The notes beneath the pieces are model-generated. The model saw only the letters and a list, made by a program, of their open reading frames with translations, was not told the origin of the DNA and did no database searches. A stretch of DNA of 64,000 bases, from the NCBI RefSeq assembly GCF_002797815.1, contig NZ_PGFJ01000001.1:1-64000 (forward strand), read 5' to 3'. The position numbers and the translations under genes were made by a program. The DNA comes from Mucilaginibacter auburnensis (lineage in GTDB: Bacteria > Bacteroidota > Bacteroidia > Sphingobacteriales > Sphingobacteriaceae). Every line of letters starts with the position of its first letter. Position 1 is the stretch's first letter. Of the stretch, positions 1-8,162 are shown one piece after another.

Positions 1-252
1 GGCATTACCAAAAAACTGGTTGGCTTTGAAATGCTGGAAAGAGGCATCCCAAGGCATGATTATGAGATAACAGATGCCGATGGCAACACAATAGGCAGGG
101 TTACCTCCGGCACACAATCTCCATCATTACAAAAAGCTATTGGTATGGGTTATGTACCTACGGCTTTTGCTAAAGAAGGTACCGAGATCTTTATCAAAAT
201 AAGAGATAACAAAATTAAAGCAAAAGTGGTTAAACCACCGTTTGCCCCCTAA
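1..252 (+). CDS. gcvT: Glycine cleavage system T protein (aminomethyltransferase), C-terminal fragment
   Basis: The frame is open from the first base, so only the last 83 residues are present; the 5' part lies outside the window. The fragment reads as the C-terminal barrel of GcvT: a [16 protein letters not shown] stretch, then [12 protein letters not shown], then IGMGYV, all typical of the family. GcvT takes the aminomethyl group from lipoyl-GcvH and passes a methylene to tetrahydrofolate, releasing ammonia, in the cytoplasm. The partner gcvH is in this window at 18079, about 18 kb away, so the two are not in one operon. The stop codon lies inside a GC-rich palindrome (GCCCCCTAAGGGGG), so the last residues are partly repeat-encoded. 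Identification is confident. Confidence 0.93.
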   Translation, partial: GITKKLVGFEMLERGIPRHDYEITDADGNTIGRVTSGTQSPSLQKAIGMGYVPTAFAKEGTEIFIKIRDNKIKAKVVKPPFAP

Positions 253-336
253 GGGGGAACTTCCCATCATTTAAATTAAAAAATTGAATAAAGATACTAA
301 TAACACTCCCCCTTCAGGGGGCCGGGGGGCTGGGGC
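244..336. repeat. Paired GC-rich palindromic repeats between gcvT and comB
   Basis: A left copy (244-260, core CCCCCTAAGGGGG) and a right copy (305-336, core CTCCCCCTTCAGGGGG followed by CCGGGGGGCTGGGG) lie in inverted orientation around a 44-base AT-rich spacer. The same pair, with the same GGAAC edge on the left copy and GGGGGGCTGG edge on the right copy, occurs at 13539-13644. The left copy supplies the stop codon of gcvT; the right copy is read through as residues 8-18 of comB. It resembles a REP/MITE-like family; its mobility is inferred only from the two copies. Confidence 0.8.
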
Positions 337-1048
337 TAAACTACAGGTTTGCCTTACTCCTGCTCTTATACCCCTGTATAAGGTTGAGGATTATATCGTG
401 GTCATCATTGATATTTTCAGGGCTACTACCTCTATTTGCTACGGCATTGAAAACGGTGCTGAAGCAATCATTCCCGTATCAAAGGTAGAAGAGTGCAGCG
501 CCTACATTGAAAAAGGGTTTGATTACCTGTTAGCCGCCGAGCGCGATGGCGAAGTTGTGGCAGGTTTTGACTTTGGCAACTCGCCGTTCTCCTACACAAA
601 AGAAAAGGTGAATGGTAAAACCATTGTTTTAACCACTACCAATGGTACACACGCTTTGCACCTCTCGCGTATGGCTAAAAAGGTAGTGATAGGATCTTTT
701 TTAAATATCAGCTCGCTTTGTAACTGGCTTAAACAGCAGCAGGACAATATTTTGTTGGTTTGTTCCGGCTGGAAAAACAACTTCAACCTTGAAGATACCT
801 TATTCGCAGGTGCTGTTGTTGAGCAATTAAAAAACGAGGGTTTCAAAATAGATGACCCCGCCATTGCCGCAAATGACATGTTCGGCTTAGCTAAAAACGA
901 CCTTAACGCCTATCTCAGCAAAACATCACACAGTGAGCGTTTGAAAAAATTAGGTATCGAAAAAGATATAGCTTTTTGTCTGAATGTTGATGTAACCACC
1001 GCCATCCCGGTTTTAGAAGGAGAGCGCCTGGTGAAACTGAAACTATAA
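284..1048 (+). CDS. comB: 2-phosphosulfolactate phosphatase family protein (ComB)
   Basis: The 254-residue protein matches the ComB family, magnesium-dependent acid phosphatases that hydrolyse 2-phosphosulfolactate to sulfolactate. Visible family marks are VVIIDIFRATTSI near residue 40, a LLAAERDGE stretch, a GFDFGNSP motif and VLTTTNGT. The only usable start in frame is TTG at 284. The next 20 codons run through a GC-rich repeat and encode a low-complexity PPSGGRGAGAK segment before the family sequence begins at LQVCLTP, so the native N-terminus was probably replaced by the repeat. No coenzyme M pathway is expected here; in bacteria the substrate is uncertain. It follows gcvT closely and could share its transcript. 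Confidence 0.88.
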   Translation: MNKDTNNTPPSGGRGAGAKLQVCLTPALIPLYKVEDYIVVIIDIFRATTSICYGIENGAEAIIPVSKVEECSAYIEKGFDYLLAAERDGEVVAGFDFGNSPFSYTKEKVNGKTIVLTTTNGTHALHLSRMAKKVVIGSFLNISSLCNWLKQQQDNILLVCSGWKNNFNLEDTLFAGAVVEQLKNEGFKIDDPAIAANDMFGLAKNDLNAYLSKTSHSERLKKLGIEKDIAFCLNVDVTTAIPVLEGERLVKLKL

Positions 1049-1055
1049 TATAGAG

Positions 1056-1083
1056 TAGCGACCCAAAGTTTGCGTCGCTATTC
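1056..1083. terminator. Hairpin between convergent comB and DUF4349 genes
   Basis: TAGCGAC (1056-1062) pairs with GTCGCTA (1074-1080) across an 11-base loop and is followed by a T-rich TTCTTATT stretch. It sits between two genes that converge and could end both transcripts. Confidence 0.55.
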
Positions 1084-1968
1084 TTATTCCTTTCTTTTGC
1101 TTTTACGCCACTTCCTGAACGCGTAAACAACCATAACCAACACCAACCAAATTGGCCACCAGGCTACAAAACCGAAGAACATGCCGCCTAAGGTATACCA
1201 ACCGCTGGTTAAAGCGTTTTTAATTTTATAGCCGAATGTTTGCCCGTTGTCCTGAACGGTTTGTTTAGAATAGAAGGTAATATTCAGAGAGCTATAAGCC
1301 ACCTGCTTAGACAAATAATTGAGCTGCCCCTGGGTTGATTCAATACTGCTTCGTATTTCTGTAAGTTTATCTTCAATCTCTAACAGGTCAGACACCTTAC
1401 TGCCCTTGTTCAGCAACTCTAAATAGCGCGCTTCCAGTTTCTTTTTATTGGCCAGTTGCGTGGTAACATCAATAAACTCTGTAGTTACGTCTTTTATGCG
1501 GATATTTTTAGAGTCGATGCTCTCTGCATTAGTAGATACCGCAGTCAAAAACGCATCGAAATTTTTAGCGGGAATGCGGGTATTGAGTGTTATCTCTTTC
1601 TGGCCGTCGTAATTATTTTCACTCTCCTCAGAAACATAGCCACCAAGTTTTACCAACGATGCAACCAAAGCTTTTCTGGCAGCAGTTATGTCAGCAGTTT
1701 TAAACCGGAGTTCGCCTTCTTTAATGATCTTTTTCTCCATCTCCTGCGGCTTGGATCCAAGATCAGGCTTTAACACTGGCGGCGGAAATTTTACCTGATT
1801 AACAACCGGTGGCGCCATTGCCACTGCCATTGTTTCGGCATTCCCCACCGGCTCATCTATTCTTATTTCAGCGTTCGGATCAGCCGTTATCTTATCATTT
1901 TTATTATCCGGCCCTTTACAACCCTGAAATACCAAGGCAAAAACAGTTGCAATTAAAATCTTTCTCAT
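1084..1968 (-). CDS. DUF4349 domain lipoprotein
   Basis: 294 residues. An N-terminal signal with a lipobox-like VFQGC (Cys16) predicts a lipoprotein. After a proline-rich linker, residues about 80-245 match the DUF4349 pattern: KEGELRFKT, then GGYVSEESE, NTRIPAKNFDAFL, and a coiled-coil helical pair (LANKKKLEARYLELL and IRSSIESTQGQLNYL). A hydrophobic segment near residues 255-280 (GGMFFGFVAWWPIWLVLVMV) and a basic KWRKSKRKE tail anchor the C-terminus in the membrane, so the protein would be tethered at both ends. The function of the domain is unknown; envelope maintenance is a guess. It stands alone, convergent with comB. Confidence 0.85.
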   Translation of the reverse strand: MRKILIATVFALVFQGCKGPDNKNDKITADPNAEIRIDEPVGNAETMAVAMAPPVVNQVKFPPPVLKPDLGSKPQEMEKKIIKEGELRFKTADITAARKALVASLVKLGGYVSEESENNYDGQKEITLNTRIPAKNFDAFLTAVSTNAESIDSKNIRIKDVTTEFIDVTTQLANKKKLEARYLELLNKGSKVSDLLEIEDKLTEIRSSIESTQGQLNYLSKQVAYSSLNITFYSKQTVQDNGQTFGYKIKNALTSGWYTLGGMFFGFVAWWPIWLVLVMVVYAFRKWRKSKRKE

Positions 1969-2043
1969 AACAAGTAAATTAGGTTTAGGCTAAACTAAAG
2001 TTTTAATTCAACAAATGCAACAAAATTGCATTTAAATTTTACT

Positions 2044-2071
2044 CAAAAAAAGACGCGATATTACCGCGTCT
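2044..2071 (-). terminator. Terminator of the dtd-mazG operon
   Basis: Read on the minus strand, AGACGCG (2071-2065) pairs with CGCGTCT (2057-2051) across a 7-base loop and is followed by seven T residues. It lies 10 bases past the mazG stop. Confidence 0.75.
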
Positions 2072-2080
2072 CAACATTTT

Positions 2081-2407
2081 TCATTTCAGCTTCTCGTTAT
2101 TCTTATGCCGTTCCGCATCGCGGATGCTTTTCTTCTCGAGGTTTTTTTGGAGGGCTTCGGTAAGGTCTATGCCGGTTTGGTTGGCCAGGCACACCAGCAC
2201 AAATAAAACGTCAGCCATTTCATCAGCGAGGTTTACTTCTGTATCCGACTTTTTAAAAGATTGCTCGCCATATTGCCGCGCCATTATGCGGGCCACCTCA
2301 CCCACTTCCTCCATTAATATAGCGGTATTGGTCAGTTCGTTAAAATAACGGATGCCGGTTGTTTTTATCCAATTGTCAACGGCCTTTTGTACTTCCGACA
2401 ATTCCAT
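2081..2407 (-). CDS. MazG-like nucleotide pyrophosphohydrolase
   Basis: A 108-residue single-domain MazG-type protein. The metal-binding motif EEVGEV is near residues 29-34 and DEMADVLF near 63-70, matching the EExxE...ExxD arrangement of this all-alpha NTP pyrophosphatase superfamily. These enzymes hydrolyse (often non-canonical) NTPs to NMP and pyrophosphate in the cytoplasm. The gene starts 3 bases after the dtd stop and is surely co-transcribed with it. The exact nucleotide substrate cannot be told from the sequence. Confidence 0.88.
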   Translation of the reverse strand: MELSEVQKAVDNWIKTTGIRYFNELTNTAILMEEVGEVARIMARQYGEQSFKKSDTEVNLADEMADVLFVLVCLANQTGIDLTEALQKNLEKKSIRDAERHKNNEKLK

Positions 2408-2410
2408 ATG

Positions 2411-2869
2411 CTAATAGTTATCCTTGTCTTTTGTGTTCATAATTATGGTAACCGGCCCGTCGTTAGTGAGGCTTATCTTCATATCCGCCCCAAAAATCCC
2501 GGCAGCCACCTTTTTGCCGCTTAACTCTTCCAGTTTGATTATCATTTTCTCATAAAGGGGAATGGCTTTATCCGGTCGCGCAGCGCGAATAAACGACGGG
2601 CGATTGCCCTTTTTGGTTTGAGCGAATAAAGTAAACTGTGAAATAAGAAGGATGCCGCCATCCACATCGGCAAGCGCTTTGTTCATAAGGCCGTTCTCAT
2701 CGGCAAAAATTCGCAATCCGCATATCTTTTGCGCCAGCCATTGCAGGTCCTCATCAGTATCGGCATCTTCAATACCTAATAATATAAGCAGACCGGTTTC
2801 AATCTGACCGGTTACATTGCCGTCTACCTTACATACTGCTTCTGATACTCTTTGTATAACTGCTCTCAC
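2411..2869 (-). CDS. dtd: D-aminoacyl-tRNA deacylase
   Basis: The 152-residue protein is full length for Dtd. It begins MRAVIQRVSEAVCKVDG, carries the catalytic SQFTLFAQ motif near residues 80-87, GNRPSF, and the cross-subunit Gly-cisPro motif region NDGPVTI near residue 140. Dtd removes D-amino acids (and glycine mischarged on tRNA-Ala) from tRNA, acting as a dimer in the cytoplasm. It is the first gene of a two-gene operon with a MazG-like hydrolase, so both members act in quality control of nucleotides or aminoacyl-tRNA. Confidence 0.96.
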   Translation of the reverse strand: MRAVIQRVSEAVCKVDGNVTGQIETGLLILLGIEDADTDEDLQWLAQKICGLRIFADENGLMNKALADVDGGILLISQFTLFAQTKKGNRPSFIRAARPDKAIPLYEKMIIKLEELSGKKVAAGIFGADMKISLTNDGPVTIIMNTKDKDNY

Positions 2870-2912
2870 GGAGGAAAGATTTTATTATAGATGCTATGTT
2901 ACCATCAGCAAC

Positions 2913-4466
2913 CTAATTTATAATAGCTGCTATGGCCGGCGTTCGTTCGCTCTCATTTTTGAGCCGGTCTATCGCCGTTATAACATACAAATAAGTTTTG
3001 CCGGGTTGCACTGTGGTATCATTAAATACAGTACCTATGTTATAATTAATGCGCAGAATATTTTCAGGGTTTTCCAGGTTGATCTTTTCTGTATTTTCAA
3101 AGCGATAAATAACATACCCGTAAACAGGCTCTTTATCTGCAGCAAGTAATGGCACTTCCCATTTTAGCTGTACGGTTCGTGGCGCTATTTTGGTTACTGA
3201 TAAATTACGTGGCACATTCGGCGCAACCGAATCCAGCCAAAGCATAGGCGGAGGCAAAGCCGGGTAACGGTAAAAATTCTGCTTCAGGGTATCTGTAAAC
3301 CCATATAGGTTTTTGGTTAACGAATTGGAGCTAAAAAATACACTTCCCTGTACCCGCGGATTTTCGCGCAGATACCTGATCTGATTAGGTAGTTCATTAG
3401 TATTATGAAAAGCTACAGACGCTTTTTCTGCCATACGATATGGGGCTTGCCCTATATATAAATGGTGATTGTTGGTGTAATTGCTCCACCAGTCAACCAA
3501 AGTATTAAAAGCAGCAAGCCTGTACCCAATTTGCCAATACAATTGCGGATTGATATAATCCAGCCAACCTTCTCTTATCCATTTGCGCGAATCAGCAAAT
3601 TGGCCATAGTAGGAATCACCACCACGTGTATCAGAGCCTTCCGCGTTTTGCGATTTGTTGGCCCATATGCCAAACGGACTAATACCAAACTTAATGCGCG
3701 GGTTATGTTTGTGCACGCTGTCGGCAATCATTTTTATTAACTGGTCAACATTGTTGCGGCGCCAGTCGCGTATGTCTTTAAACTCGCCGCCATACTTGGC
3801 ATAACTTGCCGAGTCATTTATTTTTTGTCCGGATATGGCATATGGGTAAAAATAATCATCCATATGCACGCCATCTATATCGTAATTATCTACCACATTT
3901 AATATCACCTTTACAATGTACTCGCGCACCTCAGGCAATCCGGGGTCAAAGTGTTTTTTGCCGCCATATATAAAAAACCACTCTGGCTTTAAATTGGTAA
4001 TATGATCAGGGCTTATCAGGTTAAATCTGGCGTCATTAGTAGCACGGTAAGGGTTAAACCAGGCATGCAGTTCCATCCCCCGTTTGTGGGCCTCGGTTAT
4101 AGCCAGTTGCAACGGGTCATAAAACGGAACCGGTGGTTGCCCTTGCTTTCCGTTAAGCCAGCGGGCCCAGGGCTCACTGCCTTTGGCATAAAAGGCATCG
4201 GCGGCTGGCCTAACCTGGAACATAACCGCATTGATGCCCGTTTGCTGGTGGGCGTTCAAAATATCTATCAGCTGTTTTTGCTGGTCGGCCGAAGGCATAT
4301 TAGCACGTGTAGGCCAGTCAATATTCTCTACAGTAGCTATCCAAACACCTCTAAACTCGCGCTTGGGCTCAAACGGCACCTTTGCAACGGTATCAATAAC
4401 GGGGCCTTGCGCGGCGGCCATAAAAGGCACAATTAATAGTAAAATTATATATCGATATAAATACAT
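2913..4466 (-). CDS. GHL10 (DUF187) glycosyl hydrolase-like exported protein
   Basis: I start at the ATG at 4466 because it gives a clean signal peptide (MYLYRYIILLLIVPFMAAAQ); an in-frame start at 4508 only adds 14 residues before it. The mature protein has the GHL10/DUF187 TIM-barrel pattern: EFRGVWIATVENIDWP, then GINAVMFQVRPAADAFY, HAWFNPYRA, DGVHMDDYFYPY, and WLDYINPQLYWQIG. About 90 C-terminal residues (from about 430) look like a fibronectin type III-like domain (PRNLSVTKIAPRTVQLKWE...YVITAID). The family is thought to cleave cell-wall or other glycans in the periplasm or outside; the substrate is not known. About 517 residues. Confidence 0.88.
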   Translation of the reverse strand: MYLYRYIILLLIVPFMAAAQGPVIDTVAKVPFEPKREFRGVWIATVENIDWPTRANMPSADQQKQLIDILNAHQQTGINAVMFQVRPAADAFYAKGSEPWARWLNGKQGQPPVPFYDPLQLAITEAHKRGMELHAWFNPYRATNDARFNLISPDHITNLKPEWFFIYGGKKHFDPGLPEVREYIVKVILNVVDNYDIDGVHMDDYFYPYAISGQKINDSASYAKYGGEFKDIRDWRRNNVDQLIKMIADSVHKHNPRIKFGISPFGIWANKSQNAEGSDTRGGDSYYGQFADSRKWIREGWLDYINPQLYWQIGYRLAAFNTLVDWWSNYTNNHHLYIGQAPYRMAEKASVAFHNTNELPNQIRYLRENPRVQGSVFFSSNSLTKNLYGFTDTLKQNFYRYPALPPPMLWLDSVAPNVPRNLSVTKIAPRTVQLKWEVPLLAADKEPVYGYVIYRFENTEKINLENPENILRINYNIGTVFNDTTVQPGKTYLYVITAIDRLKNESERTPAIAAIIN

Positions 4467-4774
4467 TAAGCGGTTTTTTGTGAGGAAAGTGCAAAGATAT
4501 AAACTCAATTGCTTGCCTGTTTATTATTAATTTTTTAATTAGTTATTACCAACAACATGGCGTTTTGTTACCCGTTTTTAGCATAAAAATTTTATCACCT
4601 GTTACAAACATTATTACATTTTTCGCATTTTTACGTATAACATTTAATTAAATAACCATTAATGTCCATAAAATATCCTTTATTTTGGAGCGTTAATTAT
4701 TAATAATACCGTGCAAAAAGTTTGCAGCCTGCTCATGGCAGGGCTGTTAATACTTAATTTAATCATCAATTTTT

Positions 4775-5686
4775 ATGGAAAACCAACAAGAACAAACGCC
4801 TAAAAAAAACTCCAATGTTATTTACTTTTTAATATTGGTGATAATTGCGTTGTTAGGAACCGATGTTTATTTGTACCTGAAAAAAAATAAGGCCGACGAC
4901 AGGATTGTTTATGTAAACGATCAAAAAACCCGCCTCGAAACTGAATTAGACAGCCTTGAAGCGCAAATAGCCCAGGTAAATGCAGGCCGCGTACGCATGA
5001 CGAGTGAAATGCAGGCAAAGAACGATTCTTTGCAGGCTAAAATAAAAGTATTGCGCAGCGAACTGGCGAAAGGAAAATTAACAGCCGCCGAACTTTCAAA
5101 AGCACAGGAGGACGTTAAGCAGCTACGCTATTTTGTTACCAAATACACTGCCGACATTGAAGAACTGAAAAAACAAAATCAGGATCTGACCATTGAACGC
5201 GACACACTACGCACCAATCTTACTACTGTTGCTGCCAAAGCTTCTGATCTGGAAAAACAAAATCAAGACCTGAACACCAAGGTACAGGTTGCTTCAGCCT
5301 TAAAAGTTGGCGCTATTAACATTGTTGGTTATAAGGTTAAAAGCAATGGTAAAGAAAGCGATGAAACCAAAGCCAAAAACGTTAACAAGCTAAAAATAGC
5401 GTTTACCGTAGCGGGAAACCAGGTAGCAGCTAAAGGAACGCATGATATTTTCTTCAGGATAATTGACCCAACAGGCAATTTGATCACTGCTACAGATGGC
5501 GGAACTTTCAGCGCAGACGATACGGAGCTGCAAGCTACTTACCGCACATCAATTGATTTTAATGATGACGGCAAAACCTACGTGGTTGACTGGATGAGCC
5601 AACAGCCCTTCCAAAAAGGCACCTACACCATTTTAATGTATGCCGATGGTTATACAATGGGCAAAGGCACACTTTTTCTGAAATAG
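4775..5686 (+). CDS. Membrane-anchored coiled-coil protein of unknown function
   Basis: 303 residues, not recognised as a named family. A short cytoplasmic start (MENQQEQTPKKNS) is followed by one transmembrane helix (residues about 14-34), then a long coiled coil (about 45-180: repeated LETELDSLEAQIAQV, LRSELAKGKL, LEKQNQDLNTKVQ), then a globular C-terminal domain (about 185-303) with beta-rich segments ending in KGTLFLK. The topology predicts an inner-membrane protein with a periplasmic stalk and head. The ATG at 4775 is the first in frame. Upstream, TATTTTGG at about 4680 is a possible -7 promoter element. It has its own terminator, so it is probably monocistronic. Confidence 0.8.
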   Translation: MENQQEQTPKKNSNVIYFLILVIIALLGTDVYLYLKKNKADDRIVYVNDQKTRLETELDSLEAQIAQVNAGRVRMTSEMQAKNDSLQAKIKVLRSELAKGKLTAAELSKAQEDVKQLRYFVTKYTADIEELKKQNQDLTIERDTLRTNLTTVAAKASDLEKQNQDLNTKVQVASALKVGAINIVGYKVKSNGKESDETKAKNVNKLKIAFTVAGNQVAAKGTHDIFFRIIDPTGNLITATDGGTFSADDTELQATYRTSIDFNDDGKTYVVDWMSQQPFQKGTYTILMYADGYTMGKGTLFLK

Positions 5687-5708
5687 AGAATTACATCTAT
5701 CATAAAAA

Positions 5709-5743
5709 AATCCCGGTACTTAAGCGTAACCGGGATTTTTTTT
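5709..5743. terminator. Strong bidirectional terminator
   Basis: AATCCCGGT (5709-5717) pairs perfectly with ACCGGGATT (5729-5737) and is flanked by A-runs on the left and T-runs on the right, so it can serve both the plus-strand coiled-coil gene and the minus-strand lipoprotein gene. Confidence 0.9.
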
Positions 5744-5760
5744 GTGCTTACATAGCACAA

Positions 5761-6423
5761 TTATTTTGAAGCTGTTATAGCAGCAGTAGGCTTTATTAAA
5801 CCATCTTTCACCATTTGCTCCTGTATGGTTTTCAAATAACCTTTTAAAAAGCTGTTAATGCTTGTAGGATCATAAGTCTTTGATTGTGCCGTCCATATCA
5901 ATTGTTCAGTCTTAGCATTATAAAGGTTGGTTTCCAGATAATAAACCTTGGTTTCGTCGTAGTAGCCCGGGTCATATAACGATGGGTACCAGTTATTATA
6001 ATAGTTCCAAAAAGAATTATAATAACCATAACGTAAACCTGGATTCCACATACCCATACCTGGGCGGTAATGCGTTTCGGTATCTTCCTTCAGCAAGGCT
6101 ATAGTTAAAATACCATCAGACCCGGTACCTTGTATGCGGCTAAGTACCAGATCTTTTCTCTGCGCGTTATTGTTATTAAAATCCGGCGGAAAAGCATCAA
6201 GGCTTTTATCAACCTTAATTCCCTGTTCCTGTAATTTTTCCTGAATCCCGTTTTCTACAGCTTGCTTGGCTGCAATGTTAGTTGTTAAAGCCGCTACAAA
6301 TATGTGGTCAAAATTGTCGGCGGTGGCGTTTGGCTTACGCCATGAGCTGGTTATTTCGGTAGTGGTGCTACACCCTGCCAATAGCGCAGCCAGCGCTATA
6401 AATATGGTTACTTTATTTTTCAT
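5761..6423 (-). CDS. Lipoprotein, DUF4136-like
   Basis: 220 residues with a clear lipoprotein signal (ALLAGC, Cys18). The mature part starts TTTEITSSWRKP and contains a tyrosine/asparagine-rich loop (YYNSFWNYYNNWYP near residue 135) and a late YLETNLYNAKTEQLIWTAQS strand pair, a pattern seen in DUF4136-type lipoproteins of Bacteroidota. These have no established function. It is probably anchored in an envelope membrane. The family name is a moderate-confidence guess; lipoprotein status is secure. Confidence 0.75.
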   Translation of the reverse strand: MKNKVTIFIALAALLAGCSTTTEITSSWRKPNATADNFDHIFVAALTTNIAAKQAVENGIQEKLQEQGIKVDKSLDAFPPDFNNNNAQRKDLVLSRIQGTGSDGILTIALLKEDTETHYRPGMGMWNPGLRYGYYNSFWNYYNNWYPSLYDPGYYDETKVYYLETNLYNAKTEQLIWTAQSKTYDPTSINSFLKGYLKTIQEQMVKDGLIKPTAAITASK

Positions 6424-6489
6424 AGGTGTTTAACTTTTTTAGTATAACACCCGCTAATAAGCAATGGTTTCTTTTAAAGAAATTAATTT

Positions 6490-6711
6490 TCAGAACATTA
6501 AGCCTTCACTTTTTTCCAAATCGCTACTTTTTTCCTTTGCAGAATGGCGTAGTGATATGGAAACTGTAAACACAACAATACAGCAAAGTAAAATTATGCA
6601 GGCGTATGTGTTTTTTGTGGTGTTATTATCCATAAACGTTAAGGCGGCTAAAACAAGTACTACAATAATAAGGGTTGTTAAGGTGGTGCTTAAAGCAACG
6701 TTGTTTTTCAT
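6490..6711 (-). CDS. Small membrane protein, hypothetical
   Basis: 73 residues beginning MKNNVALSTTLTTL, with two hydrophobic segments (about 10-27 and 37-53: CIILLCCIVVFTVSISL) and a charged tail. The opposite strand has an 89-residue open frame over the same bases; I prefer this strand because it has a hairpin membrane topology with a charged end and the same direction as both neighbours. No family recognised. It could also be non-coding. Confidence 0.4.
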   Translation of the reverse strand: MKNNVALSTTLTTLIIVVLVLAALTFMDNNTTKNTYACIILLCCIVVFTVSISLRHSAKEKSSDLEKSEGLMF

Positions 6712-6856
6712 GATAATAAGTTTTACGCTTTAACAATTACAAATCATACGCCAATGTTATTTACAGCCTTATTTAGCTCCAAATTACATGTTATCAGCTG
6801 CAACTAAGCATTTTTATAAGTTAGCGGGAAATTCAATGCCCAATTGGCGGCCCATT

Positions 6857-7993
6857 TTAGCGGCTAAAAAACCCCAGTAAAATACGTAATGGTGTATGCC
6901 TTAGCATTTGTACAATTGCAAGGGTGAGGAAAAATACGGTTACAAAAAACAGCGTTTGCAGCTCGGTGAACTGAACTATGCTAAACTGATTGATGTGAGC
7001 TTTAATAAAGGTGTTTACAACAGGCACCAATTGCATAATTACCAACGAGTGGATCAAATAAATGCCGAATGTATTTTGGCGGGGTTTGAACCTGTCAATA
7101 AAGCTCACATTGTCAGACTTTAATAAAACAATAAACAATAGTACAGAAAGCTCTGCATTTGAAAGGCGTAGTGAAGCATAAGCGTCTGTACAGCCTAAGT
7201 GAGTTAAGTTAATTCCCTCCATACAGGCCAGCCAGAAAACAACAAGCAGTATACAACAAAGTATAGTTATAGAAAAGTTATCCAGGATGTTTTTTATTTC
7301 ATCAATATTCCGTTTAATGAACATACCCAACCATAGGTAAAATACATACCCTAAAAATGCAATAGTATGGCTTACGGGTATCCAACCCAAGTAAAGGTTA
7401 ATACCATGAAATATGCTCAAAACGGCCAGCAGTACGGCAAACCATACTTTGTTTATATACTTTTTTAAAGCAACCAGTATTAAAGCTGAAAAAACAGCCA
7501 CCGGTACAAACCAGTAAGCAGCATGAAAAACCGACCCTTTTATAAGCGAAAACAAAACTATTGATGTGTGCATCAAGTTCCCTTTGATCAATCCCCTAAT
7601 AGATATTACATCAATCAGCTGTATTATAACAACTAAAAAAAGGAAAGCCATCCACGGAAAAATTACTTGCTTTAAACGGTGGCTTAAATAAGTTGCCGGG
7701 GTATAAATTTGTATTTTATCGTACAACAAAAAACCTGATACCAGGAAGAACATAATAGTTCCTACCCGCCCTGTCTGAACCATAACTGCATGCAGCATTT
7801 GGTAATGGATGTTATTCAACAGGCGTTCTTCATAACTTAACAAACTATGGCCCCATACTACAGAGCATATGGCTATAAACCTGATAACATTCATACGTGC
7901 GTTGTATGCTACCGCTGCATCATTTTTAATTCCGGTTATTGCCTCTGATGGACAAATAGCATCGTTCAGCAAAATTGTGTTGGTTGGTTTCAT
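6857..7993 (-). CDS. Acyltransferase 3 family membrane protein
   Basis: 378 residues with about ten membrane helices. Near the N-terminus, RMNVIRFIAICSVVWGHSLL is the first helix of the Acyl_transf_3 (OafA/NodX-like) family, including the catalytic His in VVWGH; GRVGTIMFFLVSGFLLYDK is the second conserved block. Members transfer acetyl or other acyl groups to sugars of polysaccharides, glycolipids or antibiotics from the cytoplasmic side. The acceptor is unknown because no sugar-biosynthesis genes adjoin. It is divergent from the response regulator gene at 8163, and a dyad at 8079 lies between them. Confidence 0.88.
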   Translation of the reverse strand: MKPTNTILLNDAICPSEAITGIKNDAAVAYNARMNVIRFIAICSVVWGHSLLSYEERLLNNIHYQMLHAVMVQTGRVGTIMFFLVSGFLLYDKIQIYTPATYLSHRLKQVIFPWMAFLFLVVIIQLIDVISIRGLIKGNLMHTSIVLFSLIKGSVFHAAYWFVPVAVFSALILVALKKYINKVWFAVLLAVLSIFHGINLYLGWIPVSHTIAFLGYVFYLWLGMFIKRNIDEIKNILDNFSITILCCILLVVFWLACMEGINLTHLGCTDAYASLRLSNAELSVLLFIVLLKSDNVSFIDRFKPRQNTFGIYLIHSLVIMQLVPVVNTFIKAHINQFSIVQFTELQTLFFVTVFFLTLAIVQMLRHTPLRILLGFFSR

Positions 7994-8078
7994 TTGGTTT
8001 ATATATTCTTATAAGCTATATTCATAAAATATACCAAAACATAAACAACTGATAATCAGTGTAATTATTTAAATTATT

Positions 8079-8094
8079 ATTCCATTTTTTGGAA
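8079..8094. promoter_or_regulatory. Putative operator TCCA-N5-TGGA upstream of the response regulator
   Basis: The 16-base word ATTCCATTTTTTGGAA forms a dyad (TTCCA, five T, TGGAA). The identical 16 bases recur at 11774-11789 upstream of the LruC gene, next to a second TCCA-N5-TGGA site. A likely reading is an activator site of the neighbouring NtrC-type regulator, used for autoregulation or for the divergent acyltransferase. Confidence 0.45.
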
Positions 8095-8162
8095 AATTTT
8101 CTATATTTAATAAACCTTGCTTTCTTTACCCGTTAAAACAACCATTTCTTATTATTTAACAC

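Noticed and set aside
6464-6733. 89-codon plus-strand frame opposite the small membrane protein
   Set aside because: Less protein-like than the minus-strand frame over the same bases and against the direction of both neighbours.
8100-8162. Sigma-54 promoter directly before the response regulator
   Set aside because: A TTGC occurs at 8117 but no GG lies at the required distance upstream.
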